Of a stretch of DNA of 64,000 nucleotides, positions 45,755 to 53,500 are shown piece by piece. The stretch comes from an uncultured Oligoflexales bacterium (lineage in GTDB: Bacteria; Bdellovibrionota_B; Oligoflexia; Oligoflexales; JAPPIL01): NCBI GenBank assembly GCA_958296095.1, contig OY282434.1:2634001-2698000 (forward strand), read 5' to 3'. Every line of letters begins with the position of its first letter. Position 1 is the first letter of the stretch. The position numbers were made by a program, and so were the translations under genes. The notes below the pieces were generated by a model. It was given only the letters and a program-made list of their open reading frames with translations. It ran no database searches and had not been told where the DNA came from.

Positions 45755-46933
45755 CTAGCTGAAAACCTTCTCCTTTATTTTATCAATATGATCAAGTTTT
45801 TCCCACGGAAACTGTGGTCGCCCGAAATGACCGTAGGCGGCAGTCTCGCGATAGATAGGGCGGCGCAAATCGAGTTCGGCGATGATGTCCTTTGGCTGGA
45901 GCACAAAAATTTCCCGCACTAGTTGCGAGAAGTTGATTTTACCTACCTTCGACGTGTCATAGGTGTTGACGTAGACCGATACAGGCTCTGCCTTGCCGAT
46001 GACGTAGGCAATCTGCACCAGACACTTGCCACATGTGCCTGCGGCGACGAGATTTTTGGCGATGTAGCGGGCTAGGTAGGAAGCGGAGCGGTCAACTTTG
46101 GTAGGATCTTTGCCCGAAAAAGCCCCACCCCCGTGCGAGCCATGCCCGCCGTAGGTATCAACGATGATCTTGCGTCCCGTCAAGCCGCAATCACCGCGCG
46201 GCCCCCCGACAACAAAACTCCCGGTCTCGTTGACAAAAAAATTCGCGTTCGCACTGAGCAACTCTGCAGGAATGACCTTGCGAATGCATTCCTCAACGAC
46301 AAACTCTTTCAGTTCGTCACGGCTGACCCCTTCACGATGCTGGGTTGAAACGACCACCGAGTCAATGCCAACCATGCGGTTATTTTCGTAGATAGCGGTC
46401 ACCTGACTCTTGGCATCAGGGCGAAGAAAGTCAACCTTGCCGCGATGCCGCTGGGCCGCAAGAGCGCGCAACAACTGATGTGCGTAGCTGATGGTCGCAG
46501 GCATCAGTTCGGGTGTTTCCAGGCACGCGTAACCAAACATCATGCCTTGATCGCCTGCTCCCAGCCTGTGATCCAGACCACTGCCTTCGTCAACGCCTGC
46601 GGCAATGTCTTGTGACTGCTCATCGATTGCCACCAACACCCCGCAAGTGTTGGCATCAAAACCCAACGCCAGATCGTTGTAGCCAATGTCAGCGACCACC
46701 CGCCGTGCTAGTTGCCCATAATCAACCCTCGCCGAACTGCTGACCTCACCAGCCACCACCAGTAGTCCCGTCTTCACCAAGGCTTCGCAAGCCACCCGTG
46801 CCTGCGCATCCTTTGCCAACAGTGCATCGAGCACCGCATCGCTGACCTGATCACATATCTTGTCAGGATGCCCCTCGCTCACCGACTCCGATGTAAACAA
46901 ATACTTGCCCTGCACCTGGTCTCGCGCCTCCAT
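45755..46933 (-). CDS. metK: S-adenosylmethionine synthetase
   Basis: 392 aa from ATG 46933; a TTG ten codons upstream is possible but neither has a clear ribosome-binding site. ATP-binding [16 protein letters not shown], signature [12 protein letters not shown] and metal/phosphate loop [17 protein letters not shown] are complete. It makes S-adenosylmethionine from methionine and ATP. It heads the metK-HAMP-ruvA-ruvB run and diverges from a small secreted-protein gene. Confidence 0.95.
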   Translation of the reverse strand: MEARDQVQGKYLFTSESVSEGHPDKICDQVSDAVLDALLAKDAQARVACEALVKTGLLVVAGEVSSSARVDYGQLARRVVADIGYNDLALGFDANTCGVLVAIDEQSQDIAAGVDEGSGLDHRLGAGDQGMMFGYACLETPELMPATISYAHQLLRALAAQRHRGKVDFLRPDAKSQVTAIYENNRMVGIDSVVVSTQHREGVSRDELKEFVVEECIRKVIPAELLSANANFFVNETGSFVVGGPRGDCGLTGRKIIVDTYGGHGSHGGGAFSGKDPTKVDRSASYLARYIAKNLVAAGTCGKCLVQIAYVIGKAEPVSVYVNTYDTSKVGKINFSQLVREIFVLQPKDIIAELDLRRPIYRETAAYGHFGRPQFPWEKLDHIDKIKEKVFS

Positions 46934-47018
46934 CTGGGTCAAAAGCTGGCTACCGTAGCACAACAGGACGGGATTGTAGACAGTTTATTTTGTGAGGTGT
47001 ATGGAGGTGAGAAAAGAG

Positions 47019-47048
47019 CTTGTGGCACGGCAACATGCCTGCTACAAG
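47019..47048 (-). promoter_or_regulatory. Hairpin in metK leader region
   Basis: CTTGTGGCAcGGC, a 5-nt loop and GCCTGCTACAAG form a 12-bp stem with one bulge and one wobble pair, about 85 bp upstream of metK. On the metK strand it is followed by CTCTTTTCTC. It could be an attenuator or simply separate the divergent promoters. I do not recognise a known SAM riboswitch class. Confidence 0.35.
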
Positions 47049-47095
47049 GGGCGCGTTTGTGGTTCTAGGTTGCTAATTTTTTTTAGGAGAATGTT

Positions 47096-47557
47096 ATGAG
47101 TACAGTAAGGTTTTTGGCGCTGTTTTTGTTCACTTTTTCGTTGCAGGTTACTGCGGGAGTGGATCGTAGTTTCGCCGGTGAAGGCTCGTGGTCGGCCAGT
47201 GCTGGCAACAGCGGTGCCTTCACGTCACAGCTGCGTGTTGGTTGGCTCAGCGGTATTAAGCTTGGCTACCGCGTTGAGCTTGACAGCGGTGAGGGCTTCA
47301 GCACCCAGCTGATAATACAGCCGCACTCGGATGATACATGTAACGCGCTGACGCTGGAAAAAAGGACGCTAGGGCCATGCCGCTACGATGAGGCGCGCCG
47401 CATGATCATCATTAACTATACGCAAGATAGCGACGAAATAGAGCTAGGCTTTGTGATGAGAACTGAAGGCGAGGCCGATATCACTATCAAAAAAACCACC
47501 AGCGACGGCAATACCATCACTTGGCAGGATAAACTGAGCGAAGTCTCGGCGGAGTAA
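47096..47557 (+). CDS. Small secreted protein with C-terminal WQD motif
   Basis: 153 aa with TTAGGAG before the ATG. The signal peptide ends near residue 20 (SLQVTAG). The mature part is beta-rich with one Cys pair (DTCNALTLEKRTLGPC). It ends YDEARRMIIINY... DGNTITWQDKLSE. The gene at 50304 ends similarly (YDEGARYLTV... DGQVIEWQDTLVE), so the two are probably distant paralogs on either side of the Rpn/repeat region. Function unknown. Confidence 0.65.
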   Translation: MSTVRFLALFLFTFSLQVTAGVDRSFAGEGSWSASAGNSGAFTSQLRVGWLSGIKLGYRVELDSGEGFSTQLIIQPHSDDTCNALTLEKRTLGPCRYDEARRMIIINYTQDSDEIELGFVMRTEGEADITIKKTTSDGNTITWQDKLSEVSAE

Positions 47558-47702
47558 GCGTTCTCTCGCCCCCGTTGTTGCTCCCTTTTCTCGCAGGATG
47601 GTCGGGATTGGGGAGCTGGGGGTAGGGGGAGAATTTTTCGGTATCCTGAAGTTATATTTGAAATATTTTTCTGTTCCAAGTTCATTGAGGTTATATTGCA
47701 CG

Positions 47703-48205
47703 TGTCTCCGTTGTCTTGGCACGGCGCAGCGCATGTAGCGCAAGGAGCGAGGGGCAAGGGCACTACTCAGCACAAGTCTCCGTTGTCTTGGCGGGGCGCA
47801 GTGGAGCTAGCCACCTTAGCCCGTATCTCCGTTATCTTGGCAGAGCGCAGACCTGCCGAGAAACTCTCCTGAGTGGGTACGGCACATGCTTTATCTAAAA
47901 GCATAATCTGACGACAATATGGCAATATCTGTGGTCGAGTTTTCGCACGGTCTCGCTCTGCCGTTCATAAAGCCCTCGGTAGGCAAGAGGTGTAGGCAAC
48001 CGCCGAGAGGTTTGAGAACAAGCAAAGAGACCTGAGAACAAGCCCGAACGCAGTAACGAGAGGTCTGAGAACAAAGAGCGAGCGGGGAGCTAGGAAGCGG
48101 CAAAGAGCCGCGTAGCCGAGCGTTACAAAAAGCAGCGTAGCGAGCGAAGCGAGCTAGGAAGCGAGCGTTACAAAAAAGCCGCGTAGCGTAGCGTAGCGCG
48201 TAGCG
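47703..48205 (+). repeat. Mosaic repeat cluster 7 (plus orientation)
   Basis: Fills the gap between two convergent genes up to a few bases from the Rpn stop codon. 47824-47991 repeats 7543-7710 of cluster 1 with one mismatch seen. The region 47558-47702 before it shows nothing recognisable. Confidence 0.9.
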
Positions 48206-48210
48206 CGTAG

Positions 48211-49152
48211 CTAGGCACGTTTGCGTTTGAGCTTGGTCAGGTCACCGCGCTTGAGGCCTGTTGTGCGGCAAACGACCTCAATATCCATGCCCTCCTCAAG
48301 CATGCGCAATGCTACCTTGGCCAGCCCCTCGGCTTTGCCCTCGGCTTTGCCCTCGGCTTTGCCCTCGGCTTTGCCCTCGGCTTTGCCTTCGGCTAGTCCC
48401 TTCTTAAAGCCCTGCTCAAGCCAGCCCTCCTGACCAATTTTGATGGTGCGCATCAGTCTATCCTCCACTTTGTTGATACAACCAGCCTCGATTTCCTCTA
48501 GCAGACCCATGTCGAAACCGCCATCGGATTCGACAAGACAGTTGGTCACCTGCCCCGTCAATCTTACTCTGTCTTCCGCAGGCAGAGCAAGACTGCTGGC
48601 AAAAAATTCCCCGATCACCTCTCTATTCAACTGTTGCAGGCTACGCATGCCGAGGAGATAGGGATGCGAGCTGGGAAACACAGTCTGCAGTGTCTCGGCA
48701 GTTTGCCTGGCAAAATCGAATAGCAAGTAGCCAAAATTAAGGCTGACCTCACCACAGACATTCCTGTGTGCGGCCCGGAAAGCTCGCGGCAAGTGCCACT
48801 TGCTCTTCGCCGTGGAAACAACGATCGGCACAACCTCGTCGGCAGCCTCTGCGTAAAGAACGGTTTGGTAGGAAAGCAGTTGCTGGAAGATATGCTTGCT
48901 CTTCGTGCTCTTGTGCTCGATCAGGAACAGCACTCGCTTCCCTCCTTTAGTCATGACGGAGACGATGGCATCTGCACGGCGTTCGTTACCCTCGGCATCA
49001 GTAAACACCGTCGTCTCGAATTTAAGTGTGCGGAAGTTAAACTGTGCAGCTCGCTCCTGGCCGAGCAAGAACTTGAGCAGTTCTGTGGCTAATTTTACGT
49101 TGCGGGTAAATGCCGCTATGAACAGGGCATTGTGCAGAGCACGTTTTGACAT
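48211..49152 (-). CDS. Rpn-family recombination-promoting nuclease/putative transposase
   Basis: 313 aa from ATG 49152 with GAGGAAGG upstream. The N-terminal half holds the PD-(D/E)XK core: RRADAIVSVMTKGG (Asp61), then VLFLIEHKSTKSKH (Glu79-His-Lys81), then a strand/helix QLLSYQTVLYAEAADEVVPI, as in Rpn/YhgA proteins. Residues ~255-280 are a slippery AEGK repeat encoded by a 12-bp tandem array, followed by a helix-turn-helix-like end (VVCRTTGLKRGDLTKL). Family members raise RecA-independent recombination in E. coli. Intact, unlike the copy at 8427, and bracketed by repeat clusters 7 and 8. Confidence 0.8.
   Translation of the reverse strand: MSKRALHNALFIAAFTRNVKLATELLKFLLGQERAAQFNFRTLKFETTVFTDAEGNERRADAIVSVMTKGGKRVLFLIEHKSTKSKHIFQQLLSYQTVLYAEAADEVVPIVVSTAKSKWHLPRAFRAAHRNVCGEVSLNFGYLLFDFARQTAETLQTVFPSSHPYLLGMRSLQQLNREVIGEFFASSLALPAEDRVRLTGQVTNCLVESDGGFDMGLLEEIEAGCINKVEDRLMRTIKIGQEGWLEQGFKKGLAEGKAEGKAEGKAEGKAEGKAEGLAKVALRMLEEGMDIEVVCRTTGLKRGDLTKLKRKRA
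48326..48397 (-). repeat. 12-bp tandem repeat in Rpn gene
   Basis: Five perfect 12-bp units (CCCTCGGCTTTG at 48326, 48338, 48350, 48362 and 48374) and an imperfect sixth encode AEGK units. Copy number can change without frameshift. Confidence 0.95.
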
Positions 49153-49276
49153 GATGTGCCTTCCTCTGTTTGTCGTTGGAACGTTATCATACAGTGAGCT
49201 TGGCATCGAAGCTAAGTGAGTTGCTATGGAATAGCAACTGATATTTGATACTGATATCTTTTTAGAGCCTCTCAAA

Positions 49277-49296
49277 CGCGAATATCTGGTTTCGCA
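49277..49296 (-). repeat. Isolated repeat-family end motif
   Basis: CGCGAATATCTGGTTTCGC is the reverse complement of the right-end motif of clusters 3 and 5 (GCGAAAC, two variable bases, GATATTC). It stands alone about 75 bp before cluster 8, in an otherwise featureless 220-bp AT-rich stretch upstream of the Rpn gene. Confidence 0.6.
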
Positions 49297-49371
49297 TATC
49301 TACCTAACCATACAAGAATTTTAGCCGTAAAATTCTATTTTGATAAAATATACATTGAAAAATCACAGATA

Positions 49372-49775
49372 TTACTTGGGAAGCCTGATAGCAAGCAGCG
49401 AGGGCACGCAGAGTGGTCTGAGGACAAGCAGCGAGCTAGCCACCTTAGCCCGTACCCCCGTTATCTTGGCGAGGCGCAGCCCTACCGAGAAACTCGACCT
49501 GAGCATGTATAAGCACATGCCTTGTGCAGAAAAATAATCTGGTTGCAGTATTGGCAATATTTATGGTCGAGTTTTCGTACGATCTCGCCGCGCCATTCAT
49601 GGAGCTCTCTGTGAGCAAGCCCGAACGCAATAACGAGAGGCCTGAGGGCAGGTAGGCCTGAGGGCAAGCCTGAACGCGATAGCAAAAGGTCTGAGGACAT
49701 GCAGCGAGGGAGCTAGGAAGCGGCAAAAAAGCCTCGTAGAGCGAGCGATACAAAAAGTCGCAGCGCAGCGTACGA
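49372..49775 (+). repeat. Mosaic repeat cluster 8 (plus orientation)
   Basis: One module series containing the CCGTTATCTTGGCGAGGCGC, ACCGAGAAACTC, hairpin, GTACGATCTCGCCGCGCC and GAGAGGCCTGAG modules. It runs into the Rpn leader fragment at 49792. Confidence 0.88.
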
Positions 49776-49791
49776 TGCTTACTTTACAACC

Positions 49792-49888
49792 ACAGAAATG
49801 CTATACTATCCATGAGTGCATTCAGTAAATTTATGGAGGTGACTTGGTGGTCAAGCGAAAGCGAGCTGCGAAAAGAGCAGAGATCCTA
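49792..49888 (+). pseudogene. Rpn-type 5' leader fragment cut by repeat
   Basis: About 100 bp almost identical to 8389-8490: extended -10 TGCTATACT, GGAGG site and GTG with the first dozen codons (VVKRKRAAKRAEI). It enters a repeat at the same base as at 8490. No Rpn body follows here, so it is a remnant, or the leader now travels with the repeat. Confidence 0.75.
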
Positions 49889-50245
49889 CTTAGCACAAAT
49901 CTCCGTTGTCTTGGCGAGGCGCAGCCCTACCGAGAAACTCTCCCCTGAGGTAGAGATGGCACATGCCCTATGCAAAAAAATAATCTGAACGCGATAGCAA
50001 GAGGTCTGAGAACAAGGAGCGAGCTAGCAAGCGAGCGATACAAAGAGTCGCAGCGCAGCGAACGGTCTCACCTCGCCCTTCATGGAGCTCTCGGTAGGCA
50101 AGCCTCAACGCGATAGCAAGAGGCCTGAGGACAAGCAGCGAGGGAGCGAGAAAGCGGCAAACAGTCTCGTAAGGCGAGCGATACAAAAAGCGGCGTAGCG
50201 AGCGAAGCGAGCGTAGCAAAAAAGCCGCGTAGCGTAGCACAGCGG
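49889..50245 (+). repeat. Mosaic repeat cluster 9 (plus orientation)
   Basis: Follows the Rpn leader remnant, starting with the same junction as 8490, and contains a single series with several AGCGAGCG modules. It ends shortly before the stop of the secreted-protein gene. Confidence 0.88.
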
Positions 50246-50303
50246 TGAACTGGCGATATATCGGACACCAGCTCACCGAAAACTTCAGGACTTTGCAGGC
50301 AAG

Positions 50304-50873
50304 CTACTCAACCAGCGTGTCTTGCCATTCTATGACTTGCCCATCAGCGAGTGTCTTCTCAGCACTTACGGTTAGATATCGTGCCCCTTCATCATAATGA
50401 CCTTCGATTTTTAATTTTGTGTCGGCAGTCTCGATCGTGATCGGTGCGCCAAGCACGCCAAGCACATTGTCTTCATTTGGCAAAGATGCTCGCTTTCCGA
50501 TCACACCAGATTTATTGCCTTCACCATCGATGGCAAAAACCTCTGTGCTCTTCGGGTCAAGCAACCAGGTCGCAGCCGTTAGCATCACCTCCTCGCCATC
50601 TTTGTTGTCATAGAAGAGGTTGTATTGAAGGGCAACCATCCCCGCCCGCGATCCAGATGCAACCCCAAATTTGAGAGCAATCTCACCGATCTTGAAGTTG
50701 CTTCTCCCCGCTAGCAGTCCCGATAAGAGCTTGCTCCCGCCGCTCTGCAGAGCTCCACCGTGCCTAAAATTTACGACTTGATGAACCCAAACGACCTCGT
50801 TGCTGACAACAGCAACACCGCACACAACAACCAACGCATAGATTTTGCTCCCTGTAGTTATTAACGATGGCAT
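50304..50873 (-). CDS. Secreted or membrane-anchored protein with WQD C-terminus
   Basis: 189 aa from ATG 50873; an in-frame ATG at 50909 is possible and neither has a clear ribosome-binding site. An N-terminal hydrophobic segment (IYALVVVCGVAVV) serves as signal or anchor. The beta-rich body ends in YDEGARYLTV and DGQVIEWQDTLVE, like the protein at 47096. No known family. The flank upstream to the secretin gene (about 150 bp) shows nothing recognisable. Confidence 0.6.
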   Translation of the reverse strand: MPSLITTGSKIYALVVVCGVAVVSNEVVWVHQVVNFRHGGALQSGGSKLLSGLLAGRSNFKIGEIALKFGVASGSRAGMVALQYNLFYDNKDGEEVMLTAATWLLDPKSTEVFAIDGEGNKSGVIGKRASLPNEDNVLGVLGAPITIETADTKLKIEGHYDEGARYLTVSAEKTLADGQVIEWQDTLVE

Positions 50874-51029
50874 CGTATACGAGATGCAAACCGAAATTAC
50901 AAGGAACATCTTAAGAAATTAGAGCCAAGCATTGCCGTAGCGATTCCATCCCGCCTCGAACAATTGTTCAGCAGAGAGTTGCCAGCCGCTTGCCAACACG
51001 ACATGTGTTTGCTTTTTTAAACCCGCACA

Positions 51030-52304
51030 TCAATCGGCCCCAATTGCTGGCACAGCCTCCGACTGAAAACGCTGCAAGAGGTCAGCATTGCCGCGCTCAT
51101 CGTCGTAAGCAAGCGTGAACCAGATAATTATTTTGTGCAGAGCACGCTCGTTTTTTTTGTTGTTGAACAGCGGCCCGATGATCGGCACGCGGTTGAGCAC
51201 AGGCAATGTGCGTTTGGCCACGACACTGTTGTGGTAGCCGATGACCGAGACGGCTTTAGGTTGTGATACATTCAACAGCACGGTGCTGGTAAAACGACTG
51301 CTGTTGAGGGTGCTGTTGTCCGCCGTCGTGGGGTTTTTTAGGGCGAAGTCAAGTTGTAACTGCGCCTGCTGGGGATTAATTTTATCGAGTTGCACCTGCA
51401 GCGACAAGCCGTAAAATTTCCAGGTCACGCTCGTGTTGCGGTGCTTATCATAGCCAGTGTATTGCATTTCGCCGCCCGTCTCAAACTTAGCCTTTGCACC
51501 GTTGACAAGGCTGAATTTGGGCTCGCCGATAACACGAGAAACGTTGCGTAGTTTTTGCCAATCGAGACGTTCGGGACGCAACCACACCAACTGTTGCAGG
51601 TTGGCAAAGCCCATCTCTTGCGCTTCCGATTGCTTGAGCAACACGATCTTTGCGGTCAGCTGATACTGCGATAAATCAAAGTGGTTCATGCACACCACCC
51701 GCACCACCCCACGGCTCACATGACCGCCGCTCAAAGCATCAGCCAGCTGCCGCTCTCTACGGCCATCCTTCTGCCGACAAAAAACCGCCGCCACCAACTG
51801 GGCTTTGCCATGCCGTGTCACCGTATATCGCTTGCCGAGTAGCTGTTGCATATCAACTTGCCACCGTTGTGCCGTCTGCTCGGCAAGTTTTAACGTAAAC
51901 AAACACCGCTCACGACAACGGGCACGGGCGCGCAAAAAAATCTCAAGACTAGCCGTTGTGCCTCCGATCGCGGCAGCATGGCAGACTACCCCCGCCGCAC
52001 TGCAAACCTCGCGACGCTCAAGCTTCGTGCTCCTCGTCGTGCGCCGTTGCACCCTCACCAGCAAGCGCTGTTGTGGATCGTCCTGCGCTTGCAACAGCAC
52101 CACCCCCGCCTTCAAAGCGATCAACTCGAACATGTCACCGTTTAGATGCGCGACCTTAACAATGCCTTGGCGCGATACCAACACATCCTGCCCTGTAAAG
52201 AGCGGCATGATTTTGGTTTCGCCTGCGGTCATCACAATACTTGTCGTGCTCACAGGCACAGCTGCCAACATCAATACGAGTGCAATAAAATTAAGGTATG
52301 CCAT
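51030..52304 (-). CDS. CpaC-like secretin (RhcC/CpaC type)
   Basis: 424 aa from ATG 52304 with GGTGGGGGA upstream. The signal peptide is followed by a pilus-assembly N-terminal domain (SIVMTAGETKIMPLFTGQDV, then QGIVKVAHLNGDMFELIALK). The C-terminal half is a secretin domain: AKFETGGEMQYTGY, GLSLQVQL, and LPVLNRVPIIGPLFNNKKNE before the last strand (LHKIIIWFTLAYDD). Such proteins form multimeric outer-membrane gates for pili or type II/III-like export. None of the usual partners (CpaF ATPase, TadB/C, pseudopilins) is in the window, so the system it serves is unknown. Confidence 0.8.
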   Translation of the reverse strand: MAYLNFIALVLMLAAVPVSTTSIVMTAGETKIMPLFTGQDVLVSRQGIVKVAHLNGDMFELIALKAGVVLLQAQDDPQQRLLVRVQRRTTRSTKLERREVCSAAGVVCHAAAIGGTTASLEIFLRARARCRERCLFTLKLAEQTAQRWQVDMQQLLGKRYTVTRHGKAQLVAAVFCRQKDGRRERQLADALSGGHVSRGVVRVVCMNHFDLSQYQLTAKIVLLKQSEAQEMGFANLQQLVWLRPERLDWQKLRNVSRVIGEPKFSLVNGAKAKFETGGEMQYTGYDKHRNTSVTWKFYGLSLQVQLDKINPQQAQLQLDFALKNPTTADNSTLNSSRFTSTVLLNVSQPKAVSVIGYHNSVVAKRTLPVLNRVPIIGPLFNNKKNERALHKIIIWFTLAYDDERGNADLLQRFQSEAVPAIGAD

Positions 52305-52440
52305 CTTTCGTCCCCCACCCAACACTAAACCTCGATGCCACGCTAGAGATGAGTATGCCGACAAAGCGACCACCTTAGTACTGATTTTTTCGGGCGCGGA
52401 TGTTTTTTACTGTTTTTTGTTTTGCTGGGGGCGGAATATC

Positions 52441-53379
52441 TCAACCTGCCATAATACGCGCCGCGATTTGCGGGTAAGGGTCGTCACTGCTCTGCGGCGG
52501 TAGCAACAGGCGGGGGCTGGTAAGGTTAATCTCCGTAATCAGACCAGCAATCATGTCCAAGCCGATAAAATAGACCCCATCTTGTAGCAGACGTTGTGCG
52601 ACGGTAGTGGCAGTGGCTATGTCTGTCGAGCTGGGACGATAGGGCCGCAACTTAGCTCCCTGCGCGGTGTTGGCGAGAAAATTACCCTCTGCGGGAACTT
52701 TCAAGCACCAGGCCACAGGCACACCGAAGGCGCAAAAACAACGCACCTCCCCCTGCAACACCTCCTCCCGAAATTGCTGCACGATCAGCGTTGTGCCATG
52801 CTGTCGCTGTGCCGCGGCAATCTTACGCCGTGCCTCTGGTTCGCCGAGCAGGTCGAGTTTCACCCGAAACACACCCTGACCACCGTGCCTGAGTAGCGGC
52901 TTGACGATGGCATTGCCCTGCAGTTGCTGAGCGATGAAAGCCAGTATCTGCTCGACATCGGAGCTGACTAGCGATCTCAAGGTCTGCGCGGGAAAATGCA
53001 GCACTGCCATCTTCTCGTTGTAATCCCGCAAGGCTTGCGGTCGATTGAACACCTGCGTCCCCGCCCGATCGAGATGCCAGGTTGCCGCAATGTAGGCGAG
53101 ATTAAAGGGAGGATCTTTGCGCATGTGAACCGCAGCAAAGCCAGCCAGTGACTTAACCGCAGCCCGGTGATCGATAACCACCGAAGTATGCTCAGCGGTA
53201 GTGAAAGTCATCCGCCGACAGCGTGCCTGCACCGCGTCACTGCTGCATAAATCGGCAAGCCCAGCACTGTAAATCTCGGCCCCCTGCTTATGCAATTCAG
53301 AGGCAAGACGCACACTAGTGTCGATCGGCAACGTCGCCGCATTGGGAGGGTCGATGATGAACAGATGTGCCTTCTTCAC
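52441..53379 (-). CDS. gshB: Glutathione synthetase
   Basis: 312 aa from GTG 53379 with AGGAG at ideal spacing. The GshB-specific N-terminal RKDPPFNLAYIAATWHLDRA, and the ATP-grasp elements VKPLLRHGGQGVFRV and IGLDMIAGLITEINLTSP, are all present. It joins gamma-glutamylcysteine and glycine. The usual NVTSP is INLTSP here. It lies between a secretin and a Hsp100 gene on the same strand; gshA is not in the window. Confidence 0.9.
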   Translation of the reverse strand: MKKAHLFIIDPPNAATLPIDTSVRLASELHKQGAEIYSAGLADLCSSDAVQARCRRMTFTTAEHTSVVIDHRAAVKSLAGFAAVHMRKDPPFNLAYIAATWHLDRAGTQVFNRPQALRDYNEKMAVLHFPAQTLRSLVSSDVEQILAFIAQQLQGNAIVKPLLRHGGQGVFRVKLDLLGEPEARRKIAAAQRQHGTTLIVQQFREEVLQGEVRCFCAFGVPVAWCLKVPAEGNFLANTAQGAKLRPYRPSSTDIATATTVAQRLLQDGVYFIGLDMIAGLITEINLTSPRLLLPPQSSDDPYPQIAARIMAG

Positions 53380-53500
53380 TCAAACTCCTGCGACGCAAGC
53401 TAGTTAGCCATCAAGCGAGGCTGAAATCAAGCCTGATTGCCCGTCAATCTGCAATTGTTTTTGATAAATCCTTAACCCAACCAGCAGGTCGTGCCCCAGT

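Noticed and set aside
46934-47095. SAM riboswitch upstream of metK
   Set aside because: No recognisable SAM-I, SAM-II or SAM/SAH core; only a generic hairpin, listed as such.
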